Counted from the first letter of the stretch, positions 38,071 to 47,272 are shown. The stretch: DNA of 64,000 nucleotides from Cytobacillus gottheilii (GCF_900166665.1 NZ_LT800494.1:4544701-4608700), one strand, 5' to 3'. The notes: generated from the sequence alone by a model not told the origin. Program-made: numbers and translations.

Positions 38071-38567
38071 TTGGAACGTTATTTTCATTTAAGGAACACC
38101 TTTTTTATAGAGACACAGTAGACATATGTTTTGGGACGAAGATTAATAGCTTCTTTTGTATTACATACTCCTATGGTTGCAATGAAACACTAAGCAATCA
38201 TTTCAGCTACAGTTTCTGGTTTATAGTTTTTTGTTTTATGAAATGAAATAGCCTAGGCCCATATTTACCTAGCTATTTCCTGATCTGTTTTGGAACTTAT
38301 CTAATTAAAGCACCCATTACTTTAAGTATACTCTTTCACAATTAGCTTTTACTTTTGAAAAATCCTAATTTTTATTTTCCATATAGTTAACCATATGAGG
38401 AAGGATCCATAAACCAATAACAGCTATAAACAGTCGAATGATTACAGTCATAAAAACATGATCAAAAGGAAAATAGGTAAACTCTACCTATGTTTAACTC
38501 TACGGAGCGTTTGTTGATGCTAACCATATAAACCCCTAAGATGGAAATAGAGCAGGAGGAAAAAATA

Positions 38568-39155
38568 ATGGATAATCGTAAAGTTGGAGAGTTAATTTAT
38601 AATTTACGGAAAGAAAAAGGGCTGACACAGAAACAATTAGCTGATCAAATGAACATTTCTGATCGAACGATTTCAAAATGGGAGCGTGGATATGGCTGCC
38701 CAGATGTCACTCTATTACCAAGTTTATCTACCCTATTGGGCGTAAATATAGAAAATATTTTAGATGGTGAATTATCGTCGAATGAATTTGTAGGAGGAAA
38801 TATGAAAAAGTCAAATTATTTTGTCTGTCCGTCATGTAATAATGTTGTATTAGCCACTGGAGATATCACCCTATCTTGCTGTGGCAGAAAATTAGAACGA
38901 TTAGTAGCAAAGAAAGCAACAGACAAAGAAAAGCTATCAATTACAGAAATTGATAATGAATGGTTTATTTCAAGCGATCATCCTATGACAAAAGATCATT
39001 ATATATCATTTATTGCTGTTGCTACTGGTGATCAAGTTCAAATTATAAAACAGTATCCTGAGTGGGGTTTACAAACACGTATCCCGAAACGTAAACATAG
39101 CAAACTGTTATGGTATGATACTCAATTTGGTTTATATTATCAGGTTTTATCATAA
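38568..39155 (+). CDS. XRE regulator fused to a desulfoferrodoxin-like domain
   Basis: 195 residues from ATG 38568 (AGGAGG 8 nt upstream). N-terminal HTH_3: LRKEKGLTQKQLADQMNISD, RTISKWERGYGCPDVTLLP. C-terminal part: YFVCPSCNN..LSCCGRKL (rubredoxin-like Cys set) and SSDHPMTKDHYISFIAVATG (neelaredoxin-type His ligands). The final Cys/His pair of true desulfoferrodoxins is replaced (FGLYYQ), so the iron site is incomplete. It precedes the MATE gene by 128 nt on the same strand and probably controls it. Confidence 0.88.
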   Translation: MDNRKVGELIYNLRKEKGLTQKQLADQMNISDRTISKWERGYGCPDVTLLPSLSTLLGVNIENILDGELSSNEFVGGNMKKSNYFVCPSCNNVVLATGDITLSCCGRKLERLVAKKATDKEKLSITEIDNEWFISSDHPMTKDHYISFIAVATGDQVQIIKQYPEWGLQTRIPKRKHSKLLWYDTQFGLYYQVLS

Positions 39156-39283
39156 TTTTTTATATAAAAATACACGAGTTATGACTTAAATGTTCATACT
39201 CAATGGTCTTACCTCCACTTCAAAATCTTGATCCAAAAAGTGAGGAATTCTTTTGAAATTAAACCTATTAGGAGTTATCTGAA

Positions 39284-40654
39284 ATGAATAAATCTTTAAA
39301 TGAAACTATGGTCCTAGCAAAACCGATGATTGCCTTTCTCATACCTGTCATTTTTGCAAGTGTTTTGCAATCATTAGGTCAAGTGTTTGGAATTATCGTC
39401 GTTGGACAAACACTTGGAGTAGATTCTTTGGCAGCTATTTCAGCATTCTTCCCTCTATTCTTTTTTTTAATATCCTTTGTAATCGGAATTGGATCTGGAA
39501 GTTCCATTCTAGTTGGGCAAACGTACGGTGGTGGAAATATCTCAAAAATGAAGGAAGTTGTTGGAGTAACTTTGGCATTTACGATGATCATATCCATTGC
39601 TGTCGCCCTAATCGGAGGGTTCTTTACAGAAGATATCCTAAAATGGATGGGAACACCTGAGAATATTCTGGTTGCAAGTACAGAATATGCACGTATTTTA
39701 TTTGTTACATTACCTATTACATTCTTATATATGTGCTATACAACCTTTATGAGAGGTGTTGGAGATTCAAAAACACCTTTTTATTTCTTATTAATTAGTA
39801 TTATCTTAAATATCGCCTTGCTTCCAATTCTTATTTTCGGTTGGCTGGGCTTACCGGAATTTGGATTAAATGGTGCTGCTTACGCCTCTGTATTATCCAA
39901 TTTTATTACATTCGTGATTCTATTAGTGTACTTACACAAAAAAAGTCATGTACTCAAATTAGATTCTATTATTTTGAAACATCTTCACTTGAAAGGCTCC
40001 GTATTGAAAGCCTTACTGAAATTAGCCATTCCTACCAGCATAAGTATGGTTTCAATCGCATTGTCAGAAATTGCAGTCATAACTTTTGTAAATGATTATG
40101 GATCCAATGCAACGGCTGCATACGGAATCGTGAATCAAATTGCAAGCTACGTTCAAATACCAGCGATGAGTATTTCAATTGCCATTTCAGTATTTGTTGC
40201 ACAAGCTGTGGGGTCCGGGAATATTTCGAACATTAAACATATAACAAAAATAGCCATTACACTAAATTATCTTCTTGGTGGTATTCTTATTCTCGTTCTT
40301 TACTTGTTACCAAATCCAATTTTGGGAATTTTCTTGGACAACACCGATACTATTAATCTTGCCAAAGATCTTATTATAATCTCATTTTGGAGTTATGTTA
40401 TTTTGGGTCACACTCAAGCAATTTCAGCAACAATGAGAGCAACAGGTACGGTATTATTGCCAACAATTTTTACAGTCACAAGTATTTTGATGATTGAAGT
40501 TCCAGTAGCATACTCCTTGTCACACTTTACAGGACTTGGGATAGATGGAATATGGCTCGCATATCCAGTTACGTTCATAGTCAATTTCTTGGCTCAATCT
40601 ATTTACCACCGATTTTTTTGGAAAAAGAAATCTTTTAAGGCACTAATTAATTAA
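39284..40654 (+). CDS. MATE-family multidrug efflux transporter
   Basis: 456 residues, twelve predicted membrane spans in two halves. Landmarks: MIAFLIPVIFASVLQSLGQVF at the start, GVDSLAAISAFFPLF, and the second-half entry KLAIPTSISMVSIALSEIAV. AGGAGTTATCTGAA precedes the ATG. MATE proteins export cationic drugs in exchange for Na+ or H+. The upstream redox-type XRE regulator suggests induction by a drug or oxidative signal (inference). Confidence 0.92.
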   Translation: MNKSLNETMVLAKPMIAFLIPVIFASVLQSLGQVFGIIVVGQTLGVDSLAAISAFFPLFFFLISFVIGIGSGSSILVGQTYGGGNISKMKEVVGVTLAFTMIISIAVALIGGFFTEDILKWMGTPENILVASTEYARILFVTLPITFLYMCYTTFMRGVGDSKTPFYFLLISIILNIALLPILIFGWLGLPEFGLNGAAYASVLSNFITFVILLVYLHKKSHVLKLDSIILKHLHLKGSVLKALLKLAIPTSISMVSIALSEIAVITFVNDYGSNATAAYGIVNQIASYVQIPAMSISIAISVFVAQAVGSGNISNIKHITKIAITLNYLLGGILILVLYLLPNPILGIFLDNTDTINLAKDLIIISFWSYVILGHTQAISATMRATGTVLLPTIFTVTSILMIEVPVAYSLSHFTGLGIDGIWLAYPVTFIVNFLAQSIYHRFFWKKKSFKALIN

Positions 40655-40679
40655 AGCCTACTAAAAAAGAAGCTATTTT

Positions 40680-40910
40680 ACAAATTGGGCTGGAACCCTT
40701 ATTGGACATGGGATTGAGGGGATATTGAATTAAGAGAAACGGGACGAAGTCCTACTGGACTCGCCCCGAATTGATATTGATTTTTGATTGAAAAAACCGA
40801 TTGAATAACGATTGAGTACATATTAGCTGCCCGCTGCTCTTCCTACTTCCTTTGCCGATTGGAAACCAACTATATAACAGTGGGTACCGACTTTAAGGCA
40901 ACGAAGACAA
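40680..40910 (+). repeat. Dispersed repeat copy, 3' of YqeB-like gene 1
   Basis: TTATTGGACATGGGATTGAG, hairpin GGGACGAAGTCC/GGACTCGCCCC, GATATTGATTTTTGATTG, AAAAAACCGATTGAATAACG, TGCTCTTCC, GATTGGAAACCAACTATATA and TACCGACTTTAAGG. It ends at the stop codon of the gene at 40912. Confidence 0.88.
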
Positions 40911-40911
40911 G

Positions 40912-41586
40912 TTAATCATGAAAATTTCGTATATATTGAACCTCTCCCTTATCTTTCACAACAATTCCAAGTTCATTTAAGTCCATTCTTAAATGTTTTA
41001 TTTTTTTCTTATCTCTTTCTCTTATTGCATTCCTACGTTCATATAATATGGCATAGACATTATCTCCAACCGTACGGTCTTCAAGAGTCCAGAGTTTGTA
41101 TTGATCAGCATACGGATCTTGTTCGCTCCAAGGATAGTGATGATTCAGGAATTTCTCTCGTATTATAACTTTTTTTATGTCTGTCTTTTCTCTCAATAAT
41201 TCTTGCCCTTTATTACCTGTAATGACAACTGTACTATCATCCATAAAGATTTCTTTTACGTCTGAATTTTTAATTCTAATTTCTTTATCATCTTTATTAA
41301 TCAAAATTTCTTTATCTCTAATACTCATTTTCAAGGCTTCACTATAGACTGTTAATGACAAAAGACCCCCTATAATTACGCCTATAATCATCAAGACAAT
41401 AGAAGTCCAAAAAGGGTCAAGTGACTCCAAGAGTACAATGACCTTTGAATCATTAAAGAGTGGAATTTTTATTATGAAATCCAATAATCTTGGAAGAAAC
41501 CAACCAATCGTTCCTAACACAATAGGAAATAAAACTGCAAAGAGCTTTTCCAAGAAACCCATACCAATTGTGGATATATCTTTCAT
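40912..41586 (-). CDS. YqeB-like membrane protein 1
   Basis: 224 residues from ATG 41586 (GGAG ~11 nt upstream). Two N-terminal membrane hairpin spans (LFAVLFPIVLGTIGWFLP and TSIVLMIIGVIIGGLL), then a cytoplasmic PH-like part with HHYPWSEQDPYADQYKLW and a C-terminal LRMDLNELGIVVKDKGEVQY. The same signatures recur in the gene at 47377. YqeB family function is unknown. Confidence 0.82.
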   Translation of the reverse strand: MKDISTIGMGFLEKLFAVLFPIVLGTIGWFLPRLLDFIIKIPLFNDSKVIVLLESLDPFWTSIVLMIIGVIIGGLLSLTVYSEALKMSIRDKEILINKDDKEIRIKNSDVKEIFMDDSTVVITGNKGQELLREKTDIKKVIIREKFLNHHYPWSEQDPYADQYKLWTLEDRTVGDNVYAILYERRNAIRERDKKKIKHLRMDLNELGIVVKDKGEVQYIRNFHD

Positions 41587-41751
41587 ATTATTTTTTACTC
41601 CTTCATTCACTGTTCTGTACAAGCCAGCTTGAATTTTTAGTTGAATTATAGTTACACAAACGTTTGAATGATTATAGAAAAGCCATCCGAGTGCAGTACA
41701 TAGCGTTTCTCCTGTTGCTCCACCTTGATTCCACCCTGTTCAAGTAACATA

Positions 41752-42159
41752 CTATAATTCCTCTTTTGGCTTATCACCAATTAAACCAAACAAGAACATT
41801 TGTGAAAAAGCATATTTATTGTACATTTTCGAAACAACTGAGGGTATCGTTAAATCAAGTTCCAAATAGGTGGTCAGTATTTGCTGTGTGAATTTTTTTT
41901 GATCCGTTAAGGCATATTCCTGCAATTGTTGCACAAACTCCTTGCTAACTTTTTCTCGTCCTCCAAGTGCTTGTTGTAATTGATATCCTACTCGATATAA
42001 GGCAGCAGCAATATCTTCATCCGCTTTCTGATGTTCCGCTATATAACTCGATATCCAATCACGAACTAAGGACGAGGTATCTTTATTATTTTCCTTAGCA
42101 ACCTGTTGGAAACTCTCTTTTAGCTCTTTTGATATTCGTATGTGTAAATTAGTATCCAT
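41752..42159 (-). CDS. Ribbon-helix-helix regulator
   Basis: 135 residues from ATG 42159 (AAGGAGG ~12 nt upstream). DTNLHIRISKELKESFQQVA then SSLVRDWISSYIAEH is a ribbon-helix-helix DNA-binding unit (Arc/MetJ fold); the C-terminal ~80 residues are helical. Two 17-bp direct repeats lie over its promoter, as expected for autoregulation. No toxin gene sits next to it, so an antitoxin role is not supported. Confidence 0.8.
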   Translation of the reverse strand: MDTNLHIRISKELKESFQQVAKENNKDTSSLVRDWISSYIAEHQKADEDIAAALYRVGYQLQQALGGREKVSKEFVQQLQEYALTDQKKFTQQILTTYLELDLTIPSVVSKMYNKYAFSQMFLFGLIGDKPKEEL

Positions 42160-42198
42160 TTTAGAATAATGCCTCCTTAATTTGAATAAACTTACATT

Positions 42199-42238
42199 AA
42201 CACACATGTAATTACATTGTCAACACACACGTGACTAC
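42199..42238 (-). promoter_or_regulatory. Promoter with two direct-repeat operators
   Basis: Plus strand: AACACACATGTAATTAC (42199-42215) and AACACACACGTGACTAC (42222-42238), 23-bp period. A minus-strand TTGACA (-35) lies between and over them; the -10 is weak. Likely sites for the ribbon-helix-helix protein encoded 40 nt downstream. Confidence 0.7.
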
Positions 42239-42429
42239 AAGCCATTTCCCAAATTCCCCCATACTAATATAACCCCTGCACCAGCTATATTATTATGACA
42301 AGGTAAAATCACTTACAATTACGATATTTAGGTATAAGTCCTACCCATACATTTATGTTTAGAACCTCGTTAATCATCTATCCTTTCCATCAGTGTGAAA
42401 TGTCGTAATTTGGGGATGAGATGGATAAA

Positions 42430-42690
42430 GAGAAAAGATGGGCGGATTCTACAGATGTCTATAGTGAGGAAGCACATAATAGAAAGAAGATTAAAAAAGG
42501 ATGAGGGCTGAATCATTATTGGATCCAGCACCTTGATTTTTTATTGAAAAAGCCGATTAAGTAACGATTGACTACATAATTGACTGGCACCCGCTCTTCC
42601 CGTTCCTTTGTCGTTTGAAAACCAGCTATAAAGCATTAGGTACAGACTTTTTAGCATGGGGGAAGAGGAAAAGGGAGATAAGTATAGTGC
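42430..42690 (+). repeat. Dispersed repeat copy, 3' of the ABC-F gene
   Basis: Lead-in TCTATAGTGAGGAAGCACA, hairpin GGGCTGAATC/TGGATCCAGC, TTTTTTATTGAAAAAGCCG, CGCTCTTCCC, TTTGTCGTTTGAAAACCAGC and ACAGACTTTTTAGCATGG. Ends 45 nt before the ABC-F stop. The remaining gap 42240-42430 shows nothing. Confidence 0.85.
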
Positions 42691-42734
42691 AATACTACAA
42701 AATGACCCTTTACATCCCTTTCCTACTTTTTACA

Positions 42735-44186
42735 TTAACTTCTTAATACTAAGTTTTGTTCCTCTATGACATAAACATGATCAGCTACTCGATCAACAAA
42801 GGTTCGATCATGCGATACAAAGAGTACAGTTCCTTCATATCCTTTTAAAAATCGTTCTAACGCTTCAATACAAAATATATCCAAAAAGTTCGTGGGCTCA
42901 TCCAAAATGAGTATATTGTATCTTCCTAAGAATAGCTGACACAATACGAGGCGAATAGACTCTCCGCCGCTTAAATGACGGACATTCTTTTTTAAATCAT
43001 TTCCTGTAAAGTTCATAGAATGAAGAACAGAACGAATTTTGCTCTCATCAAAATCACTTCTATCTTTCATAAATTCCAGTACCGCTTCGTCCTTTGTAAA
43101 CTGATAGTCTGTTTGTTCATAAATGCCGATAACCGCTTTTGGTGAAATCGTAATCCCTTCACCACGCTGTAAAATATGGCGAAGCAACGTTGTTTTTCCT
43201 GAACCGTTTTTACCTGTAATCGCAATGGTCTTGCCTAACGGGAATTGAAAACTTGATTGATCAAGAAGCGTCTTCTCCCCCGCCTTCAGGCTTAACTGAT
43301 CCGCCATTATCGGAAATTTATTGTGTAATTGAAGAGCACCAGACTGGTGAAAGCGAATGATTTGTTCTTCTTTCGGAGCTTTAACTTCTTCCAGTTGTTC
43401 CACTCGCTGTTCCATTGCCTTTGCTGCACGTTGCATGGCTTTTTGACTCGTACCTTTTGATTTCGTTTCAAACATTCGATTCCCTTTAACTTTTGTTACT
43501 TCTTTACTCCCTTGTGTTACCTTTTCAGCCTTTTGCATTTTTTTCTCTGCTGCTTTCAATAGACGTGTTTTTTCTTTTTCAAATCTTTCATGCTGCTCTA
43601 GTTGTTGTCTTTTCTCCAAATCTTTTTGACGAATATAATCCGAATAGTTCCCTGCATATTCTGTTACTTTCCCATCATCTACTTCCCATATTTTCGTCAC
43701 TAATTTATCTAATACATACCGGTCATGACTCACAAGCACAAGAGCACCATAGTAATAAGTTAATTCTTCAACAAAAAACTGAGTACCTTCTGCGTCAAGA
43801 TGCGTTGTTGGTTCGTCAATCAATAAACTTTCATGATAGTTCGTAAAAATCTGTGCTAACTTTAGCCTAGTTTGTTCACCGCCACTAAAGTTTTCAAGTT
43901 CCGTTACTGGAATAGACAATTTCCCTTTTAGATCATAATCTATCTCTGTTTGTTCAGGTTTTTTTAGTTGATCAAAATAAGCAAAGTCTACATGACTTTT
44001 TACTATTCCACTTGTCGGTTGAACTATTCCCGCTAGCAATCTTAATAATGTGCTTTTTCCTGCTCCATTTTTTCCGACAATACCAATACGGTCAAAATGG
44101 TGTACAGCTAAACGCTCAATCTCTAATACAGTTTTATCTAAATAAGTCAATTCTATATTTTCTAATTCAAAACATACTTTTTCCAT
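42735..44186 (-). CDS. ABC-F ribosome-protection ATPase, MsrD-like
   Basis: 483 residues, no membrane part. Two ATPase domains: GKNGAGKSTLL..FSGGEQTRLKLAQ..LLIDEPTTHLDAEG, and GKNGSGKTTLL..LSGGESIRLVLCQ..LILDEPTNFLD. The charged inter-domain linker (~190-270) is the part that reaches the peptidyl-transferase centre in antibiotic-resistance ABC-F proteins. Length and sequence follow Msr(D). It is preceded by a 7-codon leader and by a Mef-like MFS gene, the same order as mef(A)-msr(D). Likely confers resistance to macrolides or other 50S drugs; which one is not readable. Confidence 0.85.
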   Translation of the reverse strand: MEKVCFELENIELTYLDKTVLEIERLAVHHFDRIGIVGKNGAGKSTLLRLLAGIVQPTSGIVKSHVDFAYFDQLKKPEQTEIDYDLKGKLSIPVTELENFSGGEQTRLKLAQIFTNYHESLLIDEPTTHLDAEGTQFFVEELTYYYGALVLVSHDRYVLDKLVTKIWEVDDGKVTEYAGNYSDYIRQKDLEKRQQLEQHERFEKEKTRLLKAAEKKMQKAEKVTQGSKEVTKVKGNRMFETKSKGTSQKAMQRAAKAMEQRVEQLEEVKAPKEEQIIRFHQSGALQLHNKFPIMADQLSLKAGEKTLLDQSSFQFPLGKTIAITGKNGSGKTTLLRHILQRGEGITISPKAVIGIYEQTDYQFTKDEAVLEFMKDRSDFDESKIRSVLHSMNFTGNDLKKNVRHLSGGESIRLVLCQLFLGRYNILILDEPTNFLDIFCIEALERFLKGYEGTVLFVSHDRTFVDRVADHVYVIEEQNLVLRS

Positions 44187-44267
44187 CTTTGCTACCTCCC
44201 GAAAATTAATGATTTCGTACCGATAGCCAGGACCGATACGAGCTACTATTTAATGTTCAAGCTCGCA

Positions 44268-44291
44268 TCAAAAGAATAGTAAAAATTGCAT
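44268..44291 (-). CDS. Leader peptide MQFLLFF upstream of the ABC-F gene
   Basis: Seven codons with AGGAGGAG 6 nt upstream; that ribosome site overlaps the TAG of the MFS gene. The hydrophobic heptapeptide recalls the MsrD leader MYLIFM, whose stalling on macrolides induces msrD. Downstream, GCGAGCT/AGCTCG and CGTATCGG/CTATCGGTACG can form alternative stems before the ABC-F ribosome site. Translational or transcriptional attenuation is inferred. Confidence 0.75.
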   Translation of the reverse strand: MQFLLFF

Positions 44292-44303
44292 GAATATCTC
44301 CTC

Positions 44304-45497
44304 CTATTTCGCTTTCCTTGTTATAACTGCATTTATAATAATCAAGATACCTATTATAGAAAATAATGTAGCAACACTTGTAAGTTCAATCAAAACTCCA
44401 GCTACCGCATAACCAATCGGCGTCGCTAATAACGAAAGACTTGTCACAAAACTAAAAACTCTTCCCAAGAGATGAGGTTGTATCTCTGTTTGAATAAAGG
44501 CATAGAATGGTGCTGAAAACAATGGTCCAGATAAACCAACCAAACCAGCCATCACAATAAATGCAATGAACAATGAAGGCGGGACGATACCAGATATGAA
44601 TAGTGCAATCCCCATCAACAGCATTCCTACAGCCATTGTTTTTATTTTATCGAAGCGATCACCTAGTAAACCTAATAGTGCCCCCCCAACAATTAATCCA
44701 ATGGCAAAAATCACCTCCACTATACCTGCTTCTACAACACCTCTTTCGAAATGATTCCGTGTCATAAGTGGAAAGTAGGTACCTAGTGGAATATAAAGCA
44801 TAGCGACGATGGTCATTGTCATAGTTAGCTTCAAAACAACAGGATGCTTCACTATCGCATAATATCCTTCTTTCATTTCAGTAATAATACTGATAGAAAC
44901 CTCTCCTTCTTTTCTCGATACTCTTGGAATGTGAATGAACAATAAAATACTACTTGCCATCACAGCACCAAGAACATCTAACATCAATACCCATTCAAGT
45001 GAACTAACTGCAAGCATAGACATCCCAACTGCAGGCCCTGCAATATTTGAAATAGAACTTACTGTCTGTCCCCAGCCTGCTACCTTTGTAAGATGCTCTT
45101 CAGGTGCAAGTAGAGGTATAGATGCTTGCATTGCCGGCATATGAAATGCAGTTGCAAGAGAACGTATGACTAAGATAACGATCACCAATGGAATACTTGG
45201 CTCATTAAAATACATTGTTATAAATAAGAGTAGGCTGCCAAGAGCGACAGTCATGTCTGCCAGAATCATCATCAATTTTCGAGAGTAACGATCCGTGACT
45301 GTGCCTGCAAATGGACCAACTAATGCTTGTGGTAAAAATCCGGCTAGACCAGCCATCGTCAGGACAAGTGGGGATCCACCCGTTGAATCAGTTAGCCACC
45401 AAATAATACTAAATTGAACAGCCGCACTACTTAGTAATGAAAAGAACTGCCCTGTATATATTGCAATAAATTTTCGTTTCCAATTTTTATTTCCCAT
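44304..45497 (-). CDS. MFS efflux transporter, Mef-like
   Basis: 397 residues from ATG 45497 (GGAGG 8 nt upstream; an ATG five codons earlier overlaps that site). Twelve membrane spans; NWKRKFIAIYTGQFFSLLSS, GFLPQALVGPFAGTVTDRYS and LTKVAGWGQTVSSISNIAGP parallel Mef(A) (NWKRKF-AI-AGQ, GFLPYAILGP, LTKCAGYSQSLQSISYI). Mef proteins work with Msr(D) against macrolides. Long leader with promoter, leader peptide and terminator-like hairpins upstream, so expression is drug-inducible in all likelihood. Confidence 0.88.
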   Translation of the reverse strand: MGNKNWKRKFIAIYTGQFFSLLSSAAVQFSIIWWLTDSTGGSPLVLTMAGLAGFLPQALVGPFAGTVTDRYSRKLMMILADMTVALGSLLLFITMYFNEPSIPLVIVILVIRSLATAFHMPAMQASIPLLAPEEHLTKVAGWGQTVSSISNIAGPAVGMSMLAVSSLEWVLMLDVLGAVMASSILLFIHIPRVSRKEGEVSISIITEMKEGYYAIVKHPVVLKLTMTMTIVAMLYIPLGTYFPLMTRNHFERGVVEAGIVEVIFAIGLIVGGALLGLLGDRFDKIKTMAVGMLLMGIALFISGIVPPSLFIAFIVMAGLVGLSGPLFSAPFYAFIQTEIQPHLLGRVFSFVTSLSLLATPIGYAVAGVLIELTSVATLFSIIGILIIINAVITRKAK

Positions 45498-45515
45498 TAT
45501 CCTTGCCTCCATAAA

Positions 45516-45547
45516 ATTAAAAAAATCACAAGCATCTGCCTGTGATT
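45516..45547 (-). terminator. Attenuator hairpin just before the Mef-like gene
   Basis: Minus strand: AATCACA, 10-nt loop, TGTGATT then TTTTTT, ending ~10 nt before the ribosome site of the MFS gene. It is the last of several stems in a ~430-nt leader (others near 45655-45685 and 45820-45871), the arrangement of a stalling-controlled terminator. Confidence 0.8.
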
Positions 45548-45857
45548 AAGAGTAAAGGGAAAGAGACCCATCCTTGTTTATAGGGGCTATCAGGAGCCGT
45601 TAGCAAATAAACCTACCAATTTTTTTACATTGGGAGGAAAATTAGACATAAATAAAGAAAGGTAGAACAATCCGCCTTTCTAAACATTACATATTCTAAT
45701 CCGCATACACCTAGCAGTAAGAATCATCTTCAAAAAGATGGACAAAATGCCCGTATGGGGCGGATTTTTTAAAAAATATGAAATGAAGATTATTAAAAAA
45801 GGACAGACTAATCCCGTTTACTCTGTATACACAAACAGAGTCTTTGAACGTATTCAA

Positions 45858-45896
45858 TTACTGGTTCAAAGTTAGGGACCATAGTCTAGGTATCAT
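45858..45896 (-). CDS. Leader peptide MIPRLWSLTLNQ of the mef/msr-like operon
   Basis: Twelve codons; AGGAGG 11 nt upstream. Its last codons lie in the first arm of a stem (CTTTGAAC with GTTCAAAG, 45871-45842), so a ribosome stalled on the peptide would open that stem. A second stem ACTCTG/CAGAGT follows. Position 33 nt after the predicted transcription start. Not known to me from other operons. Confidence 0.72.
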   Translation of the reverse strand: MIPRLWSLTLNQ

Positions 45897-45935
45897 TTTT
45901 TAATAATCCTCCTTTTAGTTTAAAATTCATTATTA

Positions 45936-45964
45936 ATTGTAGACCGACTTACAGAAAAAGTCAA
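45936..45964 (-). promoter_or_regulatory. Promoter of the mef/msr-like operon
   Basis: TTGACT (-35), 17-bp spacer, TACAAT (-10): a good sigma-A promoter. The next minus-strand gene to the right ends at 46014, so this is the operon's own start. Confidence 0.85.
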
Positions 45965-46013
45965 AGGTAAATAACGGTTCTCCACTTCATCAGACCTTCA
46001 TTAACAGTTTTCT

Positions 46014-46817
46014 TTACTCCCTTTTTTGCGGTATGAAATTTCGTACAAACTTATATTTTTTCTGGTCATGCTGAGCATATAGAAAGCCGAACACACTGAA
46101 GACAATAGCACCAATCAGGTTGACAAATAAATCCTTCATTGTATCAATAATTCCAATATCAAGATATCCAGCGTCAATAACGGTTTCAATACTATTTCCC
46201 GAATTGTCTTCACTTTCAATAACTGTGCGTTGAATATTCTCAATATGATTTACGCCATTGCTTTCTGCCCCAATGCTTACACTGTTGATTTGTTGAACAA
46301 CTCGGTCTTTCTGCATATCGAGATTCATCCAGCGGTCTGCGGAGTATTCAAAAAACTCCCACATAACGCCAACGGTCATAGAAAAACAGAAGGTGACTAT
46401 CGCTAGAAATAATGGGCTTAAATTCATCCCCTCAGCATTCTTATTTAACAGATAGACAAGTGAAAAGCCGACACCTGCAGCTAAAAAACCATTAAGCGTA
46501 TGAAGTGCTGTGTCCCAAATTTTGAAATAACCATAAAAATCGCTCAGTTCTCCCAGAATAGTCGAACTAAAAATAAATAAGATGATTATCAGTTCCAACA
46601 AGTTGGGAATTTCAATGTTAAACATACGTTCCACAAGTTGTGGGATAGCAAATAAAGCGAGTGTCAATACAAGTAGAAAAGCATCCCCCCATCTTTGCAT
46701 AGGTATCTGATTGATAAGCATAAAAACAGTAATTGCACGAAATATAACATACACTAGAACAATCTTCTTATTGGCTGTTGTCGTGCTACTTGTAAAAAAG
46801 TTTTTTATGATATTCAT
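46014..46817 (-). CDS. Membrane protein of unknown function, 267 aa
   Basis: ATG 46817 chosen (GGAGG 9 nt upstream). Six membrane spans, with IWDTALHTLNGFLAAGVGFS and MWEFFEYSADRWMNLDMQ as conserved polar-lined segments, and a soluble stretch between spans 5 and 6 (ESNGVNHIENIQRTVIESED). Related proteins are common in Firmicutes (DUF2238-like pattern, not certain). It ends 50 nt before the promoter of the mef-like operon. Confidence 0.75.
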   Translation of the reverse strand: MNIIKNFFTSSTTTANKKIVLVYVIFRAITVFMLINQIPMQRWGDAFLLVLTLALFAIPQLVERMFNIEIPNLLELIIILFIFSSTILGELSDFYGYFKIWDTALHTLNGFLAAGVGFSLVYLLNKNAEGMNLSPLFLAIVTFCFSMTVGVMWEFFEYSADRWMNLDMQKDRVVQQINSVSIGAESNGVNHIENIQRTVIESEDNSGNSIETVIDAGYLDIGIIDTMKDLFVNLIGAIVFSVFGFLYAQHDQKKYKFVRNFIPQKRE

Positions 46818-47070
46818 GAATAGTATCCTCCTATTATTTCGGATATTCATCTCTTTTTATTATATTTTGTTTATAAATCTTGCCATTAACATCTCTAACC
46901 AATCTCCCAATATATCGGATATTTGTTGACTAAGAAAAGGAAACTCTTGAAGTAAAAAATGGATATTTTATACGTTAAGAGGGTTCTATAAAGGACGTAA
47001 TTATCCCATATATACCCGTTTCTATAATTCCCTACTCACCAAGAAATTAATAAAAACTTTATCAAACATA

Positions 47071-47101
47071 TTGACTCTCACGTTACGGTATACTTTATAG
47101 T
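47071..47101 (+). promoter_or_regulatory. Orphan MerR-type promoter
   Basis: TTGACT, 19-bp spacer starting CTCACGTTACGG, TATAGT: the over-long spacer typical of MerR-family promoters. A ribosome site and ATG follow, but the frame ends after eight codons (MKEKEVSS), then an insertion-sequence remnant begins. Probably the regulated gene was cut away. Confidence 0.55.
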
Positions 47102-47161
47102 AACTGGTGAAGGGAGAGAAACAAGATGAAAGAGAAGGAAGTTTCATCATAGCTTCACTCG

Positions 47162-47272
47162 CTTTATAATGATGTGGATCGGATCCACTATGTGAATTGG
47201 TTTAATAAGTTCGGAATTCACGAAACGTTGGGCTATTTAAGTCTGTTGGAATACAAGGGAACTCCCCCTTAA
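47162..47272 (+). mobile_element. IS3-family transposase 3' remnant
   Basis: The frame reads VNWFNKFGIHETLGYLSLLEYK before a stop: the C-terminal signature (W-N--RIH-TLGYLSP-EYK) of IS3/IS150-type OrfB transposases. No catalytic residues, start codon or inverted repeats remain. Homology fades after ~47330. Confidence 0.7.

Noticed and set aside
41752..42238. Toxin-antitoxin locus at the RHH gene
   Set aside because: No adjacent gene that could encode a toxin.
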